Shown: positions 24,403-37,224 of the stretch, piece by piece
Position numbering within the stretch: the stretch's first letter is position 1
Layout of the letters: every line of letters starts with the position of its first letter
Assembly (NCBI GenBank): GCA_032433595.1
Contig: JASWJB010000022.1
Span: 62,001-126,000, forward strand
Direction of reading: 5' to 3'
Length of the DNA: 64,000 nt
Source of the DNA: Conoideocrella luteorostrata
Taxonomy: Eukaryota; Ascomycota; Sordariomycetes; Hypocreales; Clavicipitaceae
Position numbers and translations under genes: made by a program
Notes under the pieces: generated by a model
The model's input: the letters and a program-made list of their open reading frames with translations, nothing else
What the model was told of the DNA's origin: nothing
Database searches by the model: none

Positions 24403-26063
24403 TTAAGTTTTAATATATAAATAGTTATACTGTAGCAGAGATATAGTATAAAAGAAAGATTACGGATAGATGCATGTACGCATGCATTTTGGATCTAAGG
24501 CGTGCTGACTTCTAGGTCTGCTATATAGCTTACTTCTATTGTATGGCTTAGTCTGCATAGTTTACTTTACCTGCATAACTTACTGGAATAATCTAACTGA
24601 GGGTAATGATATCTAGCTGGGCATTACGGATAGTGGGGAACACAATATGTGTTCAGACTTATTTTTATAGCACAAGCACAGGAAGGTCTGGCGCGGCTTC
24701 AAGAGGGTACAGGTACACGCCGAGGAGCAGTAGTGTAGACTATGCGCACCTATAACACTTTGCACACGCAATAGCTACTCCAGTTTTGTTGTAGGAAGTC
24801 TGAATATAAATAAGCTTTAATAATAGTTTAACAGAGTACCTCGCACAAATGTGAAACTAACGTCCTCGTAGCTAGATAAGACCCTTAGAGATAATAAGGA
24901 GCAAGCAATAAGCAAGGGGCAGGCCTAACCCCCTAAAACGGAAAATGTATTAGCTGACAAAATACCCTACTCTGCGAGCCTTAATGAGTGAAAGTAAGTA
25001 TATGAATAACACCCTTCGCTTCTAGATAGACATAAGGTTCTCCCAAACCTAATGCAATACGCTAAATTTGTTCTAGCTCGATTCCTTCTCGGCCCCCACG
25101 CCATCGCTCCGTCGGACAAAATATGTGAGCCCGCACGACTTGTTAACCACAACCTTTCACATGGACAGGGGACAGAGACTGAGATGCTCTGTAAAGCGAG
25201 CGTCGAAATCTGGCTTGGCGGCTAAGGAACCTTGGTGTTTTCAATCGGCAAGAACAGTGCCTTCTACTCTGCACCTTGCTGGCCATGAGATCTCTAACAA
25301 GGGACTGCAAAAGAATCTCCGGCCAAGCAGGCAACTATGTAGGCAAAATCTACGCATCATTTTAAGCACCCGAAGGCCGCTTGTGTCTCACCGTCCCCCA
25401 CAGCGACATGAATAAGGTTTGCCGTTTCAGGGTCGAGAAGCCAAGAATGCACGGACTGCATTTTTCTATGGTCGAGGTCTTAACTTGAACAAAAGAGTTT
25501 ATTATTTACTACACTATACGTTTTATTGCGGTCGTTTGTCTTACATTGATGTTTCTGGACATTTTAGGGAGTAGCAGCCGGCAATACGGAAAACAAGACA
25601 GAAGCCTCCGTTCCGCTCCTAGTAAAAAAACCAGCAAAGAGCTCTTTATTCTTGCTTGACAGAGGCGTGCCACCTTGCCATTGCAAGCAAGGAGCACCAG
25701 TATGCGCTAGAAGGTGCACAGACATGGCACTAGACTGCATACAAACAGATCCCGGCACTTCTTCATCTGTGTGGTCCAGCAGGAGCGGATTACAGAAGCA
25801 ACTTTGGCAAGGCTCTGCGCTGTTGCTTCTGGGCTCGGGCTGTAGCTAGTGAGAGGAAGCCACCGTTAGGTCTTCAACTGCCGCTCTAGGTGGCGTCTGC
25901 TTTCCGGCCGTCGGTTGCTTTTAAAATATCCAACATGCTTGGCACCTTCACCAAGAAGCCTACTAAAGGCTAGTCATGGACAGCATGTACTTGTCGGAGC
26001 TTTGTCTTGTTGCTAAGCACATGTAGCTGATGAGAGAGATCTATATAAACTTTCCCTTCGATG
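24403..26063. other. AT-rich gene-free tract
   Basis: 1.66 kb, clearly AT-rich over 24400-25050, with many stops on both strands. No transposase or reverse-transcriptase motif was seen. It may be old repeat DNA after RIP-type mutation, but I cannot measure RIP indices here. Confidence 0.4.
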
Positions 26064-27948
26064 TTATGAATATCCCAGCCATCCGTGCCAGTTATTTCCA
26101 AGCCGTTCGGCATTCGTCACTGACAAATACGGACTGTTTTCGAGGTGTTTTTGGAACACGGCAAATTTTCGTGTTGGAGCTTTCAGCTCAAACAGGATGT
26201 CGAGCTCCAGATAAGAGAGACCCTTTGTCTCAGGTAGGCGAAAATAACACCATACGAGACAGCAGAGAGCAGTTCCCAGGTACAGGAAACATGTTTTGCC
26301 TCCCAGATTCCAAGCTGTCGGGTTGAGCATTTCAAGTGCCAGTATATTGCTGATGATGATTGCGACATTATAGATCACTCTGGCGAATGCAACGGTTTTG
26401 ACTCGCAATCGAGTGGCGGGAATTTCTGCCACGTAGATGTAGCAAACGGGACCAATTGTCATGCTGTAGGCAAACGTAAGGGCAGCTATCAGGCTGCCGA
26501 GGGCCCAGTTTGCGACGTGTGAGCCGCGCAACACCGTGGCACCAATACCACCAACTGCCAGCAGCACCGACAAGGCCAAGAGACCCCCGAGATATAGTTT
26601 TCGTCTGCCGACGTACTGAAGAAGACCCCAAGCAGCTATGTTGCCCAAGATCCCCACGCCGTACATTCCCAGGGAAAAGTTGAAGGCATCCAAATGTCCC
26701 AGGCCAGCTTGCTCGAAGAAGTAGGGTGCATAAGCTGTCAACGTAGAGCCGCACATTGCTTGGCACACCCAAGCGATGCATGATATCTCGGTTCTGCGGC
26801 GATTGGAACCTCGAAAAAGATCGGTGTACGTTGCTCCTCCATATTTCAAATTTTTTTCGAGCCTGTTGGTGTGCTTCATGATGGCAATGGTGTTGTCGAT
26901 GTAATGCTGGTTCTTGCCGCAGAGGCGACCGAGAGCGCGCCGGGCGTCACTCGTTCGATTGTGACGAATAAACCACCCTATTAAACACATTGGATTAGAC
27001 AGGTGCCCTGATTAAAATTTACTGACAGCTGGAAACATGGGTTGATGATCTCACATGGACTATCGGGTGCGAAATAAACGCCAATAAGGAGTGGTACCGC
27101 CCACGCCGACTGCAGTGCAAAAGGAAGGCGATAGGCCCATTCAGAAGTGCTGTTAACGAGCACACGGAGGATGCCCGTCCCCAGTAGCTGCCCGGTCAAC
27201 CAACACATATTAACATTACTGAGCATAAAAGCTCGCATGGTTGCGGGAATAACGTCGGCCGCATATGTGGCGGCAAGGGTTTGGAAAACACCCCATGATA
27301 TCCCTGCGGAAGTTTGTTAGCTCAAAAACATTTTCGTGGAGGGAAACAAGAAGTTTAATTACCACAAAAGGCCTGAGAAAGAAGCAGTAAGGAAACGTGG
27401 GTTGCAAAAAGAGCGGGTAATGTCGCCGGCAGCAGCCAGACAAGGCTTGCCATCATGGTTTTTCTGTATCCAAGAATGTCGGCGATATAGCCATATCCCA
27501 GTAGCCCGGCTATTTCAGAGACCACGGCTGTATTTTGCAGCCCAATTTGAATGGCTGGCGATATCTCGTGGGTTATTGAAGCATTGGGAACCGAAGTCGA
27601 CTGTCCAAACTTGATTCTAAAGGCAGGCGTTGCAAAGAGACCGCCTAGGAGCGACTTGTCGAATGCTTCCATGGTGATGGTCAGGAAAAGCAATAACGAC
27701 CAGGCTGTCGCCTTGGGATATCGACGACAGCAGGCAAAGAATGTCAGCTCTTTCTCTGTGGCGATTGCGCGGCTGAGAAGCACTTGCTCCTCCTCGGTGA
27801 CGACAGACTGCGACGATAGAGAAAAGTTGTCGTGGACCGTCAGGATTTGGGGGACCTTGGCTGCAGAAGCAGTTCGCATTGGTGTTAGGGCGATGTCATC
27901 GTGATGTAGACCGATCGAGATGCGATCGGTAAAATTAAGTCGACTCAT
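26064..27948 (-). CDS. MFS sugar transporter, maltose/alpha-glucoside permease type
   Basis: Exons 27948-27363, 27303-27055 and 26977-26064 join in phase to 582 residues. A cytosolic N-terminus of about 85 residues is followed by 12 hydrophobic segments. Sugar-porter motifs are present: GYIADILGYRKTMM (loop 2-3), APDSPWWFIRHNR (after segment 6), QYVGRRKLYLGG (loop 8-9) and FRLPETKGLSYLELD (after segment 12). The overall pattern is closest to fungal MAL-type alpha-glucoside:proton symporters at the plasma membrane. The frame is intact. The actual sugar is not determinable. Confidence 0.9.
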
Positions 27949-30275
27949 ATTAAGACGCCAAACAACATTATGTGGACGCGATGGCGTTTTGGTTGGACAC
28001 TGCGCCGGGATTTCGACTTACGGGGGGCAACAGAACATGTGCCATTAATATATCAAATTCCAGAACAGCGAGCAGCGAACAGCTGCGAGGCAACTCACTA
28101 GAAAGTATGCTTTTTTCGTGAAACTGCACGCCGAGTGGAGTCGAAACGCTCAAGGTTCCAGCGAGTCCAGCGAGTCAGCAGAGCACCGGGGGAACTCCGT
28201 GCTAGTTTCAAGCAGCTACAGCACGGAGCCCACTGTTGGACCAGCCAGACCACGGCGCGTGAAGAGTCCTGGCCGCACGGCATCGAGAATTGTCTGCCAG
28301 AACGCCCCGAATGACCGTTCGCCGCTCTGGAGAGTATTTTAGATGGGACGATTTGGCGGCAGCAGCCTTTCTCTTACAAAGTCTATTTCTGCTTGAGGTA
28401 GTAACGGCGGCGCTAGCTCTGCAAGGCGGGTGGCGGTGAAGTTATCAATCGGAGGCTTCCAGACCTCAGATGTTCGTGGTGCATATCAAGCCGGTCGACC
28501 GGGTGAAGCGCGTCTGCTCTCCGTCGCAGGCTCCTGAGGCCGCGCAGCACCCTCGGATGGAGGATGGATGAAGGCATTCCCCGCAATCGAACTCACTGCA
28601 GGATCAGCAAGGTGCTCGCTGGGTAGAGCGGCCAATGAGTGCCTCCCAACTCACATCGCCGGAGCCCAGTTCTACAGTGCATGAGCAAGGCGACCGCTTC
28701 CCCAGTTTCAGGATTTAACTCTATTTCCCGTGCAATCCATATTAGTGGCAACTACTCCGTACACGAACGCACAAATATGGGGGCCACCAGCATTGTTTCA
28801 GGGACAGACCCCTGCGGGCCTGGATGAAACTTCCACCTGTGCGATTCCGGCCAGATTAATGCCATACTGAGAATGCTATACTGATTGACTTCAAACGCTG
28901 CAGATACAAGTTTCATGTAAGATTTCCATCGGTATGCGCGCAAGGCGGCCTTGTCGCGTTGATGTACGTCCGAACCTGCATAAACCCCAATTCCGTGGGG
29001 AATTCCTCGTTGTATCTGGAAGTGGAAATTCGCTGGTTAGTTTATTTTGGCGTTATGATTATTTACGTCTCCGCCTATTGCTGCGCACTCTGGTTAACTG
29101 CTTATCGTATTGAGCTGCGGCAATTGTCTGAGTCTAGGTTTAAATGCATTTCACATATAATATATGGAGCCATTGATCCATCTAGTAAAGTCGCATGTAA
29201 GGGTCTAGAGCAACATGTGGAAACAGTCCATCATGAATCTTGATATTCAAGGTTGGGGGGTTCTTCGCCCACTAACAGCTAAGCCGCGGAGGTAAGAGAC
29301 GGCGGCCGCCAACGCACGCACAGTTCAACATGTGCCGACGAATCGAAGTACGGCTAGAGGCACAATATCGGGCTGCCTAAAATATTTATTTGGGATGATC
29401 CAAAAGATGAGAAGTGTACGGAGTAGACCACTCCGGATTCGACATCAAGGGTAGCGAACCAAGACAAAGACTGCCGAGGAGAGCCTCACTGTTCTCCGCG
29501 GAAGTTGCAGGCATGGGCCAAGCGCTTTAGGCAAACTTTGCTGGCACCCCCAACCTTATAACCATGTATCGTGGGGGTCCGGTGATTTCCAACCCAGCTT
29601 GCGTGCCGCAACGCGACTCTGGGGGTTGGAAATTTATGGACACAGACTGTAACTAGTTGCTCCGTAACCAGGCGAAGCGAGGACATCCGCTAAAAACTCC
29701 ATAGCGGGCTTAATAGCGGGCGTCGCCACTCAGCCTTGCGACTCCACGGAGTCCAGGCGACTAACAAAGACTACGAAGACTACGAAGCCAGCGCGTGAAA
29801 ATCTTTTGTGAAACGCGTTCTCACGTCCTAGATTTACTTGGCTAGCTTGCTGACTGAATTGGCCGTCTTGGAAAGATGTGAAGACCAACTCTTGGAGGTT
29901 CTCTAGATGACGGTAGGGGCCAATCCCGGAGTGGATTTCACATAACAATGCTGTACTCCGTATCGGCGGAACCACACACATCTACAGGGGCCGCAGGCCA
30001 ACAAGGATGGCAAGGGCGACAAGAATGACAGGGAGGTTTCCGCTGCGGCGCTGAGCCGACAAGTGCGTTCAAACGCCTGGAAAGCCGACCGGCACTATTA
30101 CAGCCGAGGGGAGGCAGCCTCCGGGAACGGTCCGCTACCCGTGTCCGCTCTTTGCTAAATTAAGTTGGTACTTGATGCTGCATGGCGACTCATATCTCAC
30201 TATGCGACTACTCCGTACTTCTCGTTCATCTTCCATGCTCTTGACGCAGTAACCGCCATATTGCACTACGCTCTC
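27949..30275. other. Intergenic region with ACTCCGTA motifs
   Basis: 2.3 kb upstream of the sugar transporter and downstream of the next MFS gene. ACTCCGTA-type motifs at about 28753, 29417, 29950 and 30207. Several overlapping small frames on both strands, none with protein-family motifs. Confidence 0.45.
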
Positions 30276-31933
30276 TCATCCTCTGTTATGGCCTGGTTCT
30301 TGGTCCGCTACCCCCCTCTCTGCCTCGGTGCGTCCTTTCTTACCAAGGTATTTGAGCAGCACCGGAATCAGGGCTGCCAGAAGCATGCCAAAGCCAGTTA
30401 AGACACCCGTAGTGACGAACCCCTTAGTGTATCGAGGTCCGTCGGACGACGGCCAGAGCCGACTGCCATACACTGGGGACAGATTGCCAATAGAGTTGAC
30501 CAAGGCTAGCGCCACGGCACGTTTTTCGGAAGGGAGGGAAATAACCTCCGACGCCCAGTTGAGAATCAGCGGAAGGGCGGTATGCAGTCCGGCAATGTAG
30601 AGAGACACCATGGCGTAGAGGACCCTGTCGCTGGAGACGGCGATGCACACCACGGTGCAGATAAAGCTGAGCCCCAAACACCCTGAAATATGCCAACGGC
30701 GGTCGGCTGTACGGTCCGCCGTGTAGGAGAGCCCGACTAAAAATACAATCCCAACCATCCAAACGGGAATTGTCATGTACTGCGCAACCACCGAGTTATA
30801 TCCCATCGACTGGACAATCGTGGGAATGAAGTAAGTAATGGTCATAGATCCGGAGTTTAGAACGAACAAAACAATAAAGATGTACGTTCTGGGGTCTATT
30901 ATAGCGGCCTTGAATGCCTGTGCGGGTGTCAGGTGCGTCTTGTGCCGTTTTGCTATCGTGTTGCGGTCGTGAACCATTCGTAAAATAACCAACTGGCGCT
31001 CTTCAAGTTTCATAAACCTGCTGCTCTGCTCGGGAAAGTCGAGAAGGAGAAATTTGGCAACAATAGCCACAGCGATGGTAATTGACCCTTGGAGAATGTA
31101 GAGCCAGCGCCAGCCTCTGATTCCTCGGGATCCCTCCATGTTTCCTGTGATGATGCCAGCGAGCAGGCCGCCCATAGCCCCAGAGACAACAGACGCACTG
31201 TAGAAAATGGAAAATCGCTTGCCTAGGTTTAAGATTAGCGCTCTGCCACACCAGGCCATATTTTGTACTATTTCTGCCTACCAACTTCGGATTTCTTGTA
31301 CCAGCACGTCATGAGGAAGAGCGCACCGGGAAAGAAGCCAGCTTCGATCGCGCCGAGAGACAAGCGAAGCCCCAGCATACTTGGGTAGTTGCGGATGACC
31401 CCCATAGCTACGCACACAATGCCCCACGCGATCATAATCCCCGCGAGGTAAAAGGAAGGCTTTGTACGAGTGAGGAGTAAGTTCGATGGGACTTCGAAGA
31501 TAAAGTACGCGATAGAGAATACCGTAAGCAGCATAGCATATTCTACTCCCATTATTAGCAAATTTGAACCCAACTATTTCTGGAGTACAACAACGGAATG
31601 CCTACGGTCGTCTGAGAGACTAAGATCCACATCCATGCCAGCGATCTTGGCGTTGCCCTGAGAGAAGATTAGAGAGATATGTGTGGGTAGCTATTTGAGA
31701 AGAATATGTACAATGTTCTGTCGGTCGATGCAGGCAAGAAGGTACATGAACCACAATAAAGGCATTGTTGTTATGTCAATCTTCCGGACGAGCCGCTTCT
31801 CGGCGTCCGAATCTGGCACGTAGCTCTCAAGAGCACGCTCCAGCTCTGCGTCATAATCTGAGCTTTTGAGATTCTCCAGGTTGGAATTATCGTCCTCAGA
31901 GGGTTTCGCTGTTTCGATCTTAAATGAAGACAT
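30276..31933 (-). CDS. MFS transporter, anion:cation symporter (Dal5/Tna1-like) family
   Basis: Exons 31933-31712, 31657-31606, 31542-31282 and 31222-30276 join in phase to 493 residues. The second exon is only 52 bp and is easily missed; without it an apparent stop follows DRQNI. Signature sequences are RKIDITTMPLLWFMYLLACI, then DRQNI|GNAKIAGMDVDLSLSDDQYAML across introns 1 and 2, FEVPSNLLLTRTKPS, GAIEAGFFPGALFLMTCWYK and GIRGWRWLYILQG. These define the same carrier family as the gene at 3179-4879. It probably imports a small organic acid or amide at the plasma membrane. Start chosen at the first in-frame ATG, giving a 60-residue acidic cytosolic N-terminus. Confidence 0.92.
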
Positions 31934-34900
31934 CTGAGCGGTGGTATGTCCCTACCTCAAAATAAAATGAATAAAGACAGACCGGCTTGCTATAAGACTT
32001 GGGATCATGTTCATTTATCTATAAGTTGTGCTTATTCAGAGACGACTATTTTATAAAACATTACTCTGGTGACTTGGCAGATACGACTCACCAACTATGA
32101 CGGCGTGCTGCAGGACACCTTGCACAAATGAGATGGAAATTACGTCGTAGACTGGGCTCTTATTTTACAATTGGCGACACTGCTTCGCGTAGTCTCCCGC
32201 AATATTTCTGCGTTGTCTACCCTGCCGGCCCCTTCCCCGCTTCCACGATATGCGGGATTTTATTCTAGGACAGCTGATTTGTCGGGCTATGATAAATAAG
32301 AGCTAGATCCAATATACCGTTGCCATAGTTCTAATGTAGTGTAACCAACCCTAAAGGATGGAAAGATAAGACTCTAGGAATACGAACCATTGCCGGCCGC
32401 GCGGGGAAGCGACACAAACCTGTTCGATGAACTTTATACATTGGCCTAGTAGTGATCTGCTGGTGCGAATATATTACATCGAGACGTCTCGCCCGAGAGA
32501 AAAAAAAAAAAAAAAAAAAACAGGTAAGGAAACAGGTTTCAAGTCGCACAGGTGATCAAATTCATCTGCTGGAAGGATGGACCACTTTATGCCGTATTAC
32601 GCACAGTCAATCCATTTCAAACTGCAATCTATCAAGAAGCACGTTGTTTCCGATGTCGCGTGCACCTATGTCTCTTACGACATATTTAATGCCATCGAAG
32701 CTTGATGTGAGACCCGGCGCTGCCAAATCCTTTCACTTTCAATTTCTACGCGATGCCGGGTTTGCTTGCTGGGCATTTACCGCATGAGATGTGAACCGCG
32801 CGCAGGGGTATTTTACTCGGAGCGGAACCGTTATTCCTCTGGATAAGTTTTTCGGTGTGCGACTCTCGCAAGCTTGGGAAGCTAGCGCTGGAGACGTACG
32901 GGCAATGGCTGGATCTTTTGGTGACGAGGAATCTCGGTTTACAGCAGCACACATGTGTGATGTCTCGGCGGCCAGGTCAACCGGAAGAGCGGCAATCTTC
33001 CCTGTCGTGTGTGTGGATACTTCCGGAACTCACTGACTCGAACCAGATCCAAAGGCGCGTGTTGTAGGGCGTGGGAAAGGAGCCATGCATGGGAGCTGTT
33101 TGGGAGCATGGGACTAGCTTGTCGGACCCTTTCCAGGACATGGCAAGGAAGACTATCGCCGCTTCGGATGCGAAGAATCCTCATAGAAAGGGAGGTGTGT
33201 ACCAAAAAAAAAAAAAAATCGGTGAAGGAAGACTATTTTCATGCACATTGATTATTGTTATGCTCGAATTCGGCTATCACTTCGATGACTTGCTTGTTCG
33301 AGCGGTACAGAGACGGGCAAGGTTCAGCTAGGTGCCAGGCGCACTGACTTTCTATCCGGCTCCGCCGGCCGGCGACCAAGGCGCAGCTGGACGGCTTCAA
33401 TTGGTGAAATGAGATATTATTAATCGCGAAGTAGAAATTCAGCGTCTTTTGCGGAGCTCTGACGAATATCGCCAAGTAGCCCGTTGATTCGCGAACGTGG
33501 CAGCCCCCAGGATAGCCAGCCGAACTTGTTTAAGGTATGCTCTTCAAACCCATGCATCTCATATACCTCAGTACGTTGCGCGACCTGAGACGTGTAATGT
33601 TGAAACAGTTTATTGTTTACATTAAAACCGAAGCCATCTCACAATTTTTCCGGGGCCAATGACGGACGTAAGCCACCAGATCCAGACGGGATTCAATTCA
33701 ATGGACTACAGTTAGACCCTTACCAACCTAGTCGTGTTGTTTTTGGAACTCCAAGCCTCTTGATGCCTGTCGCGGCAAGTCGCTGCTCCACCTCGATAAA
33801 GACATCGTCACCGTCGGCCCCGGACTTGGTGGTATCGGAACCTCATGCTACATTTCTAAGATTCACACGAACTGTCTTGCGGTCGTTCTCCTCAACGCGC
33901 AAAAGATTTGCTCTAGCGTCCTCTGGCGTCGATGGGCGCATGTTTGGCCCGATACCTCAGGAGGTTAAATGAATGAAGGCCTACGTGTAGTTAAAGCCGG
34001 GCGTGGCCAATATACCTGCTAATTGATAGATAGAATGCTTATACTTTCATGTCGTGCGGATGGCTCGGAAGAAGAAGAGCCCAATATGACGTCAGAGGCT
34101 GGGCATTATGTACCGTAAGAGTCGTGTTGTTTGCGCATGAATTGCAAGTCTAACATTTCGGAACCAGCCACCGCTTCTGCCAAGTCTCAATTAGACATGC
34201 AACCCTCCTGCCAGGTCATGGGGCCTCCTTGCTAGATCATCGGATCGTGAGATCGAAACGTATCCATGCATGCAAGGACAGGGATAATCGAAAGATAGCT
34301 GCACACCGTATTGACATAAATTGGAAGAAAAAAACACATATTCGACAACGAATTCGATTTGATCTTGGCAGACCGCCAGACGAGCAAGCTTTATGGACAT
34401 TAAAAGCTGCAAGCCTCTCCCCTCGCTATTACGACGGAGAGACCCAAGAGGCCTATTCCTGCTCCTCTTACGACATACTGAAGGCATGCCGTTTCATGCG
34501 CTCAATAGTACTCAAAGCACCTCTTAAAAAGACGTGAGAGATGTTCACTGCAATTATTCTGCCCGCCTACTTTGCAAACCAACAACGAGTCTTGCGCATT
34601 GGCCAGTAATACCATCAGGTGATTATCCGTGCACTGTTGCATTGGGAGGAGTCCTGTGGTGTGGTGTATCCTACGCTGGAATTAAAATGAGCGGTCTAGC
34701 GAGCAACCCCGAATTTTCTGGCTTGAAGACAAAATCGGGCTCCGTTAATAAACTTAAAATTTGGTATGTATTAGAAACGTCGCTGCACCCGAACGTGCAA
34801 ATATTCCCTATTAACTCTTGTACGCAGTAGTATGAGTAGCATCGATTTTAACTACGGAGTACTCCGTGCAGAATATATGTTTACTTAGCACTACCCATAA

Positions 34901-35843
34901 AATTAGTTCTCTCGAAATATGCTAGCTCTCTAATAGGCAATTTTTACAAGCCACCCCCGCGCGCTAACGCGAGATGTTCTTAGCAGAGATCGGGACTGCA
35001 GCTCCCCCCCCACTCCCTCTAAAAAAGCGCTTAACTGAATGTAGATTAATTCACTACAATTGATCAGATTAATTATACTAACAAACCTGTTAAAAAGGCG
35101 TTCTGTTATCCGTGCTGGCTGGGAAAGTAACCCAGTTTATCGGTTACACTAATTTGACTTGTTGCTTCAATTTGCTATTACTTTCTTGTCCCGCAAACAT
35201 GCCGTAGCCTAGATAGCATATTAGAGACAATGCCGGCTTGCCAAACCTTCACAGAGATAAGACAGTATAATTGCTACTAGGGGCAGTTGTGGATTATCTA
35301 CCAGTGAAGTAGAGTATTACTCGTAATTCTATACATGTTTTAATAATATAATTAAGAAATGTCTATTCTTTAAATTCCGCATTATTCCTCACTGATTATT
35401 AAGCTAGGTTACAAGGTCTAACCTGGTTTTGTACTGTTTGCTCTAGTCAGATGCTGTGGTCATATGTTGTGGTCTGACCGCGAGGCATCCTTCTGCGTTG
35501 TTTGTTCGGGTCAGACGACGGGGTCTGACATAGTTTTTCACTTGTTGGTTGACGTCAGACAAAGAGCTTTATGTTGGTTGTCGGCATACAGTTAGAATAC
35601 TCTGACTCAATCCCCGGAAACAAAATAAAAGACGTAATAATAGTAAAAACTATATAGTAAAAACTATAAGTAGGACCTTGGGTTACACAAATAAGAGCAA
35701 AATACTCGATCAACGCTATTCTTCTCACGTTCTACTATGCATTTCACTGCATAAACACTTGTTTTATAGAAGCAACTACAAGCAATTAGTTACGAACCGG
35801 AATTGCTGGCTTTGGTGGTTAATTTCCCTTACTTACCATCACT
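31934..35843. other. Long intergenic region
   Basis: 3.9 kb without a recognised gene. It holds an A-run near 32502-32520, another near 33204-33218, a TACGGAGTACTCCGTG palindrome near 34853-34868, an AT-rich stretch 34880-35420 and a cluster of GTCAGAC/GTCTGAC heptamers at 35440-35565. The small frames at about 33613-33972 (both strands) are interrupted and unassigned. Confidence 0.45.
35440..35565. promoter_or_regulatory. Cluster of GTCAGA(C)/GTCTGAC motifs upstream of arabinanase
   Basis: Five copies of a GTCAGA-type motif in alternating orientation (AGTCAGATG, GGTCTGACC, GGTCAGACG, GGTCTGACA, CGTCAGACA) occur within about 120 bp, roughly 280-400 bp before the arabinanase start. Clustering and alternating orientation suggest a protein-binding array; it could also be a degenerate repeat. 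No known factor assigned. Confidence 0.35.
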
Positions 35844-36894
35844 ATGTTAGCATTTGTATTACTTCTGCTATTACCTCTGGCTGTGCTGGGCCAATTCCCC
35901 CCCCCAAGAGAGTGTACGGGTGATTGCTTCACACATGACCCAGCTGTGATCAAGCGAATCTCCGATGGTAGGTACTTCAGATTTTCAACACTCGATCTTA
36001 TAGGTATATGGACCGCGCCTGCATTATCAGGTCCATGGACTCGTGCGGGAAGTGTTATCAATGGCAAGAGCGTTATTGACCTTGCGGGAAACGATGTGCT
36101 ATGGGCTCCTGATGTTTCGTTTATCAAAGGCACGTACTATTGCTTTTACTCCGTGTCTGTGTCTGGATCGCAGACCTCTGCTATTGGGTATGCTACGTCC
36201 AAGTCACTGGACTCTGGGTCCTGGAAGGACCATGGCGTGGTGGTAACGTCGACCCCAAGGAGCCCGTACAACGCCATTGATGCAAATTTGGTCCAAGGCC
36301 CGGGTGATGGGGAATTCTATCTACAATGGGGTTCGTACTGGAAGAACATTTATCAATCAAAGGTCGAAATTCACGGCGAAGATATATTCAAGCAAGGCAA
36401 CGAGCTTCAGATAGCTTACAAACCTGACGGTATCCACAAGGAAGAGGGGCCTTTTATATACCGCAAAGACGGGTTCTGGTACATGTTTCTTAGTGTCGGG
36501 TCTTGTTGCACTTACAACCCCAGGCCCCCTACGGATGATCTCTATCGTGTTGTTGTTTGCCGAAGTTCAGGTCCAAGCGGGCCATACGTTGATCGCAATG
36601 GAAAGCCTTGCACCGATGGAGGTGGCACCGTTGTCCTTGCCAGCCATGCAAATATCTATGCGCCTGGTGGCCAGGGGGTGTTTTATGACAATGCGCTGGG
36701 CGATGTCTTCTACTATCACTACTGTAAGTATTTTACTCACTCGCTTCGTGCTGGGTTCTTTCCAAACTTTGATCAAGCTTATTGCTAATATTGAGCAAAA
36801 ATTAGTGGATTTAAACATCGGTGTGGAATACAATCAGGCCAGGTTTGGATGGAATGTACTGAGATGGGACAACGGTTGGCCAACATTGTCCTGA
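35844..36894 (+). CDS. Secreted arabinan endo-1,5-alpha-L-arabinanase, GH43
   Basis: Exons 35844-36723 and 36806-36894 join in phase to 322 residues. A signal peptide (MLAFVLLLLLPLAVLGQ) is present. The GH43 five-bladed propeller acid residues are visible: HDPAVIK (base Asp, near residue 32), SPYNAIDANLV (pKa-modulating Asp) and KEEGPFIY (acid Glu). WAPDVSFIKGTYYCFYSVS, near residue 90, is also characteristic of endo-arabinanases. The enzyme cleaves the alpha-1,5 backbone of pectin arabinan outside the cell. Length matches the family. The C-terminal exon supplies RFGWNVLRWDNGWP, which closes the propeller. A TATA-like ACTATATAGTAAAAAC lies near 35648. Confidence 0.93.
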
Positions 36895-37224
36895 TAGGTA
36901 TCAAATATCGTTGTGTGTAAAATAGCTAGAATGGCGAGCAACAGAATGCCCCTTTACTCAAGCTTTAAAATTCTACTAAGCTACGCTTACGGGACTTATA
37001 TCACCCTACTCCGCTTAGCGTGATTTAATTCTGATATGTCAATAAGGTATGATTGGTTTGTAACCGCACCTCCTAGAATGTCCTACTCCGAAGAACGGTG
37101 ATAATATCTTGGCTTTACATATATGGAATGCTGAGCAACTTCTCTTGCATTGTTGTTTGTATATCGCTCATATGTAGCTGCTCTGACAGTTGCACTCCCG
37201 ACGCTCCATTTCCTCCTCACAAGT
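36895..37224. other. Intergenic spacer between converging genes
   Basis: 330 bp shared 3' region of the arabinanase and P450 genes. Nothing else seen. Confidence 0.4.

Noticed and set aside
31574..31712. Premature stop making the MFS gene at 30276-31933 a pseudogene
   Set aside because: The apparent stops fall inside two short introns; a 52-bp exon between them restores the family sequence in phase.
33613..33972. 119-residue plus-strand frame and a partly open minus-strand frame in the same place
   Set aside because: No family motif; the minus-strand reading is interrupted after about 33 codons. Too weak to call.
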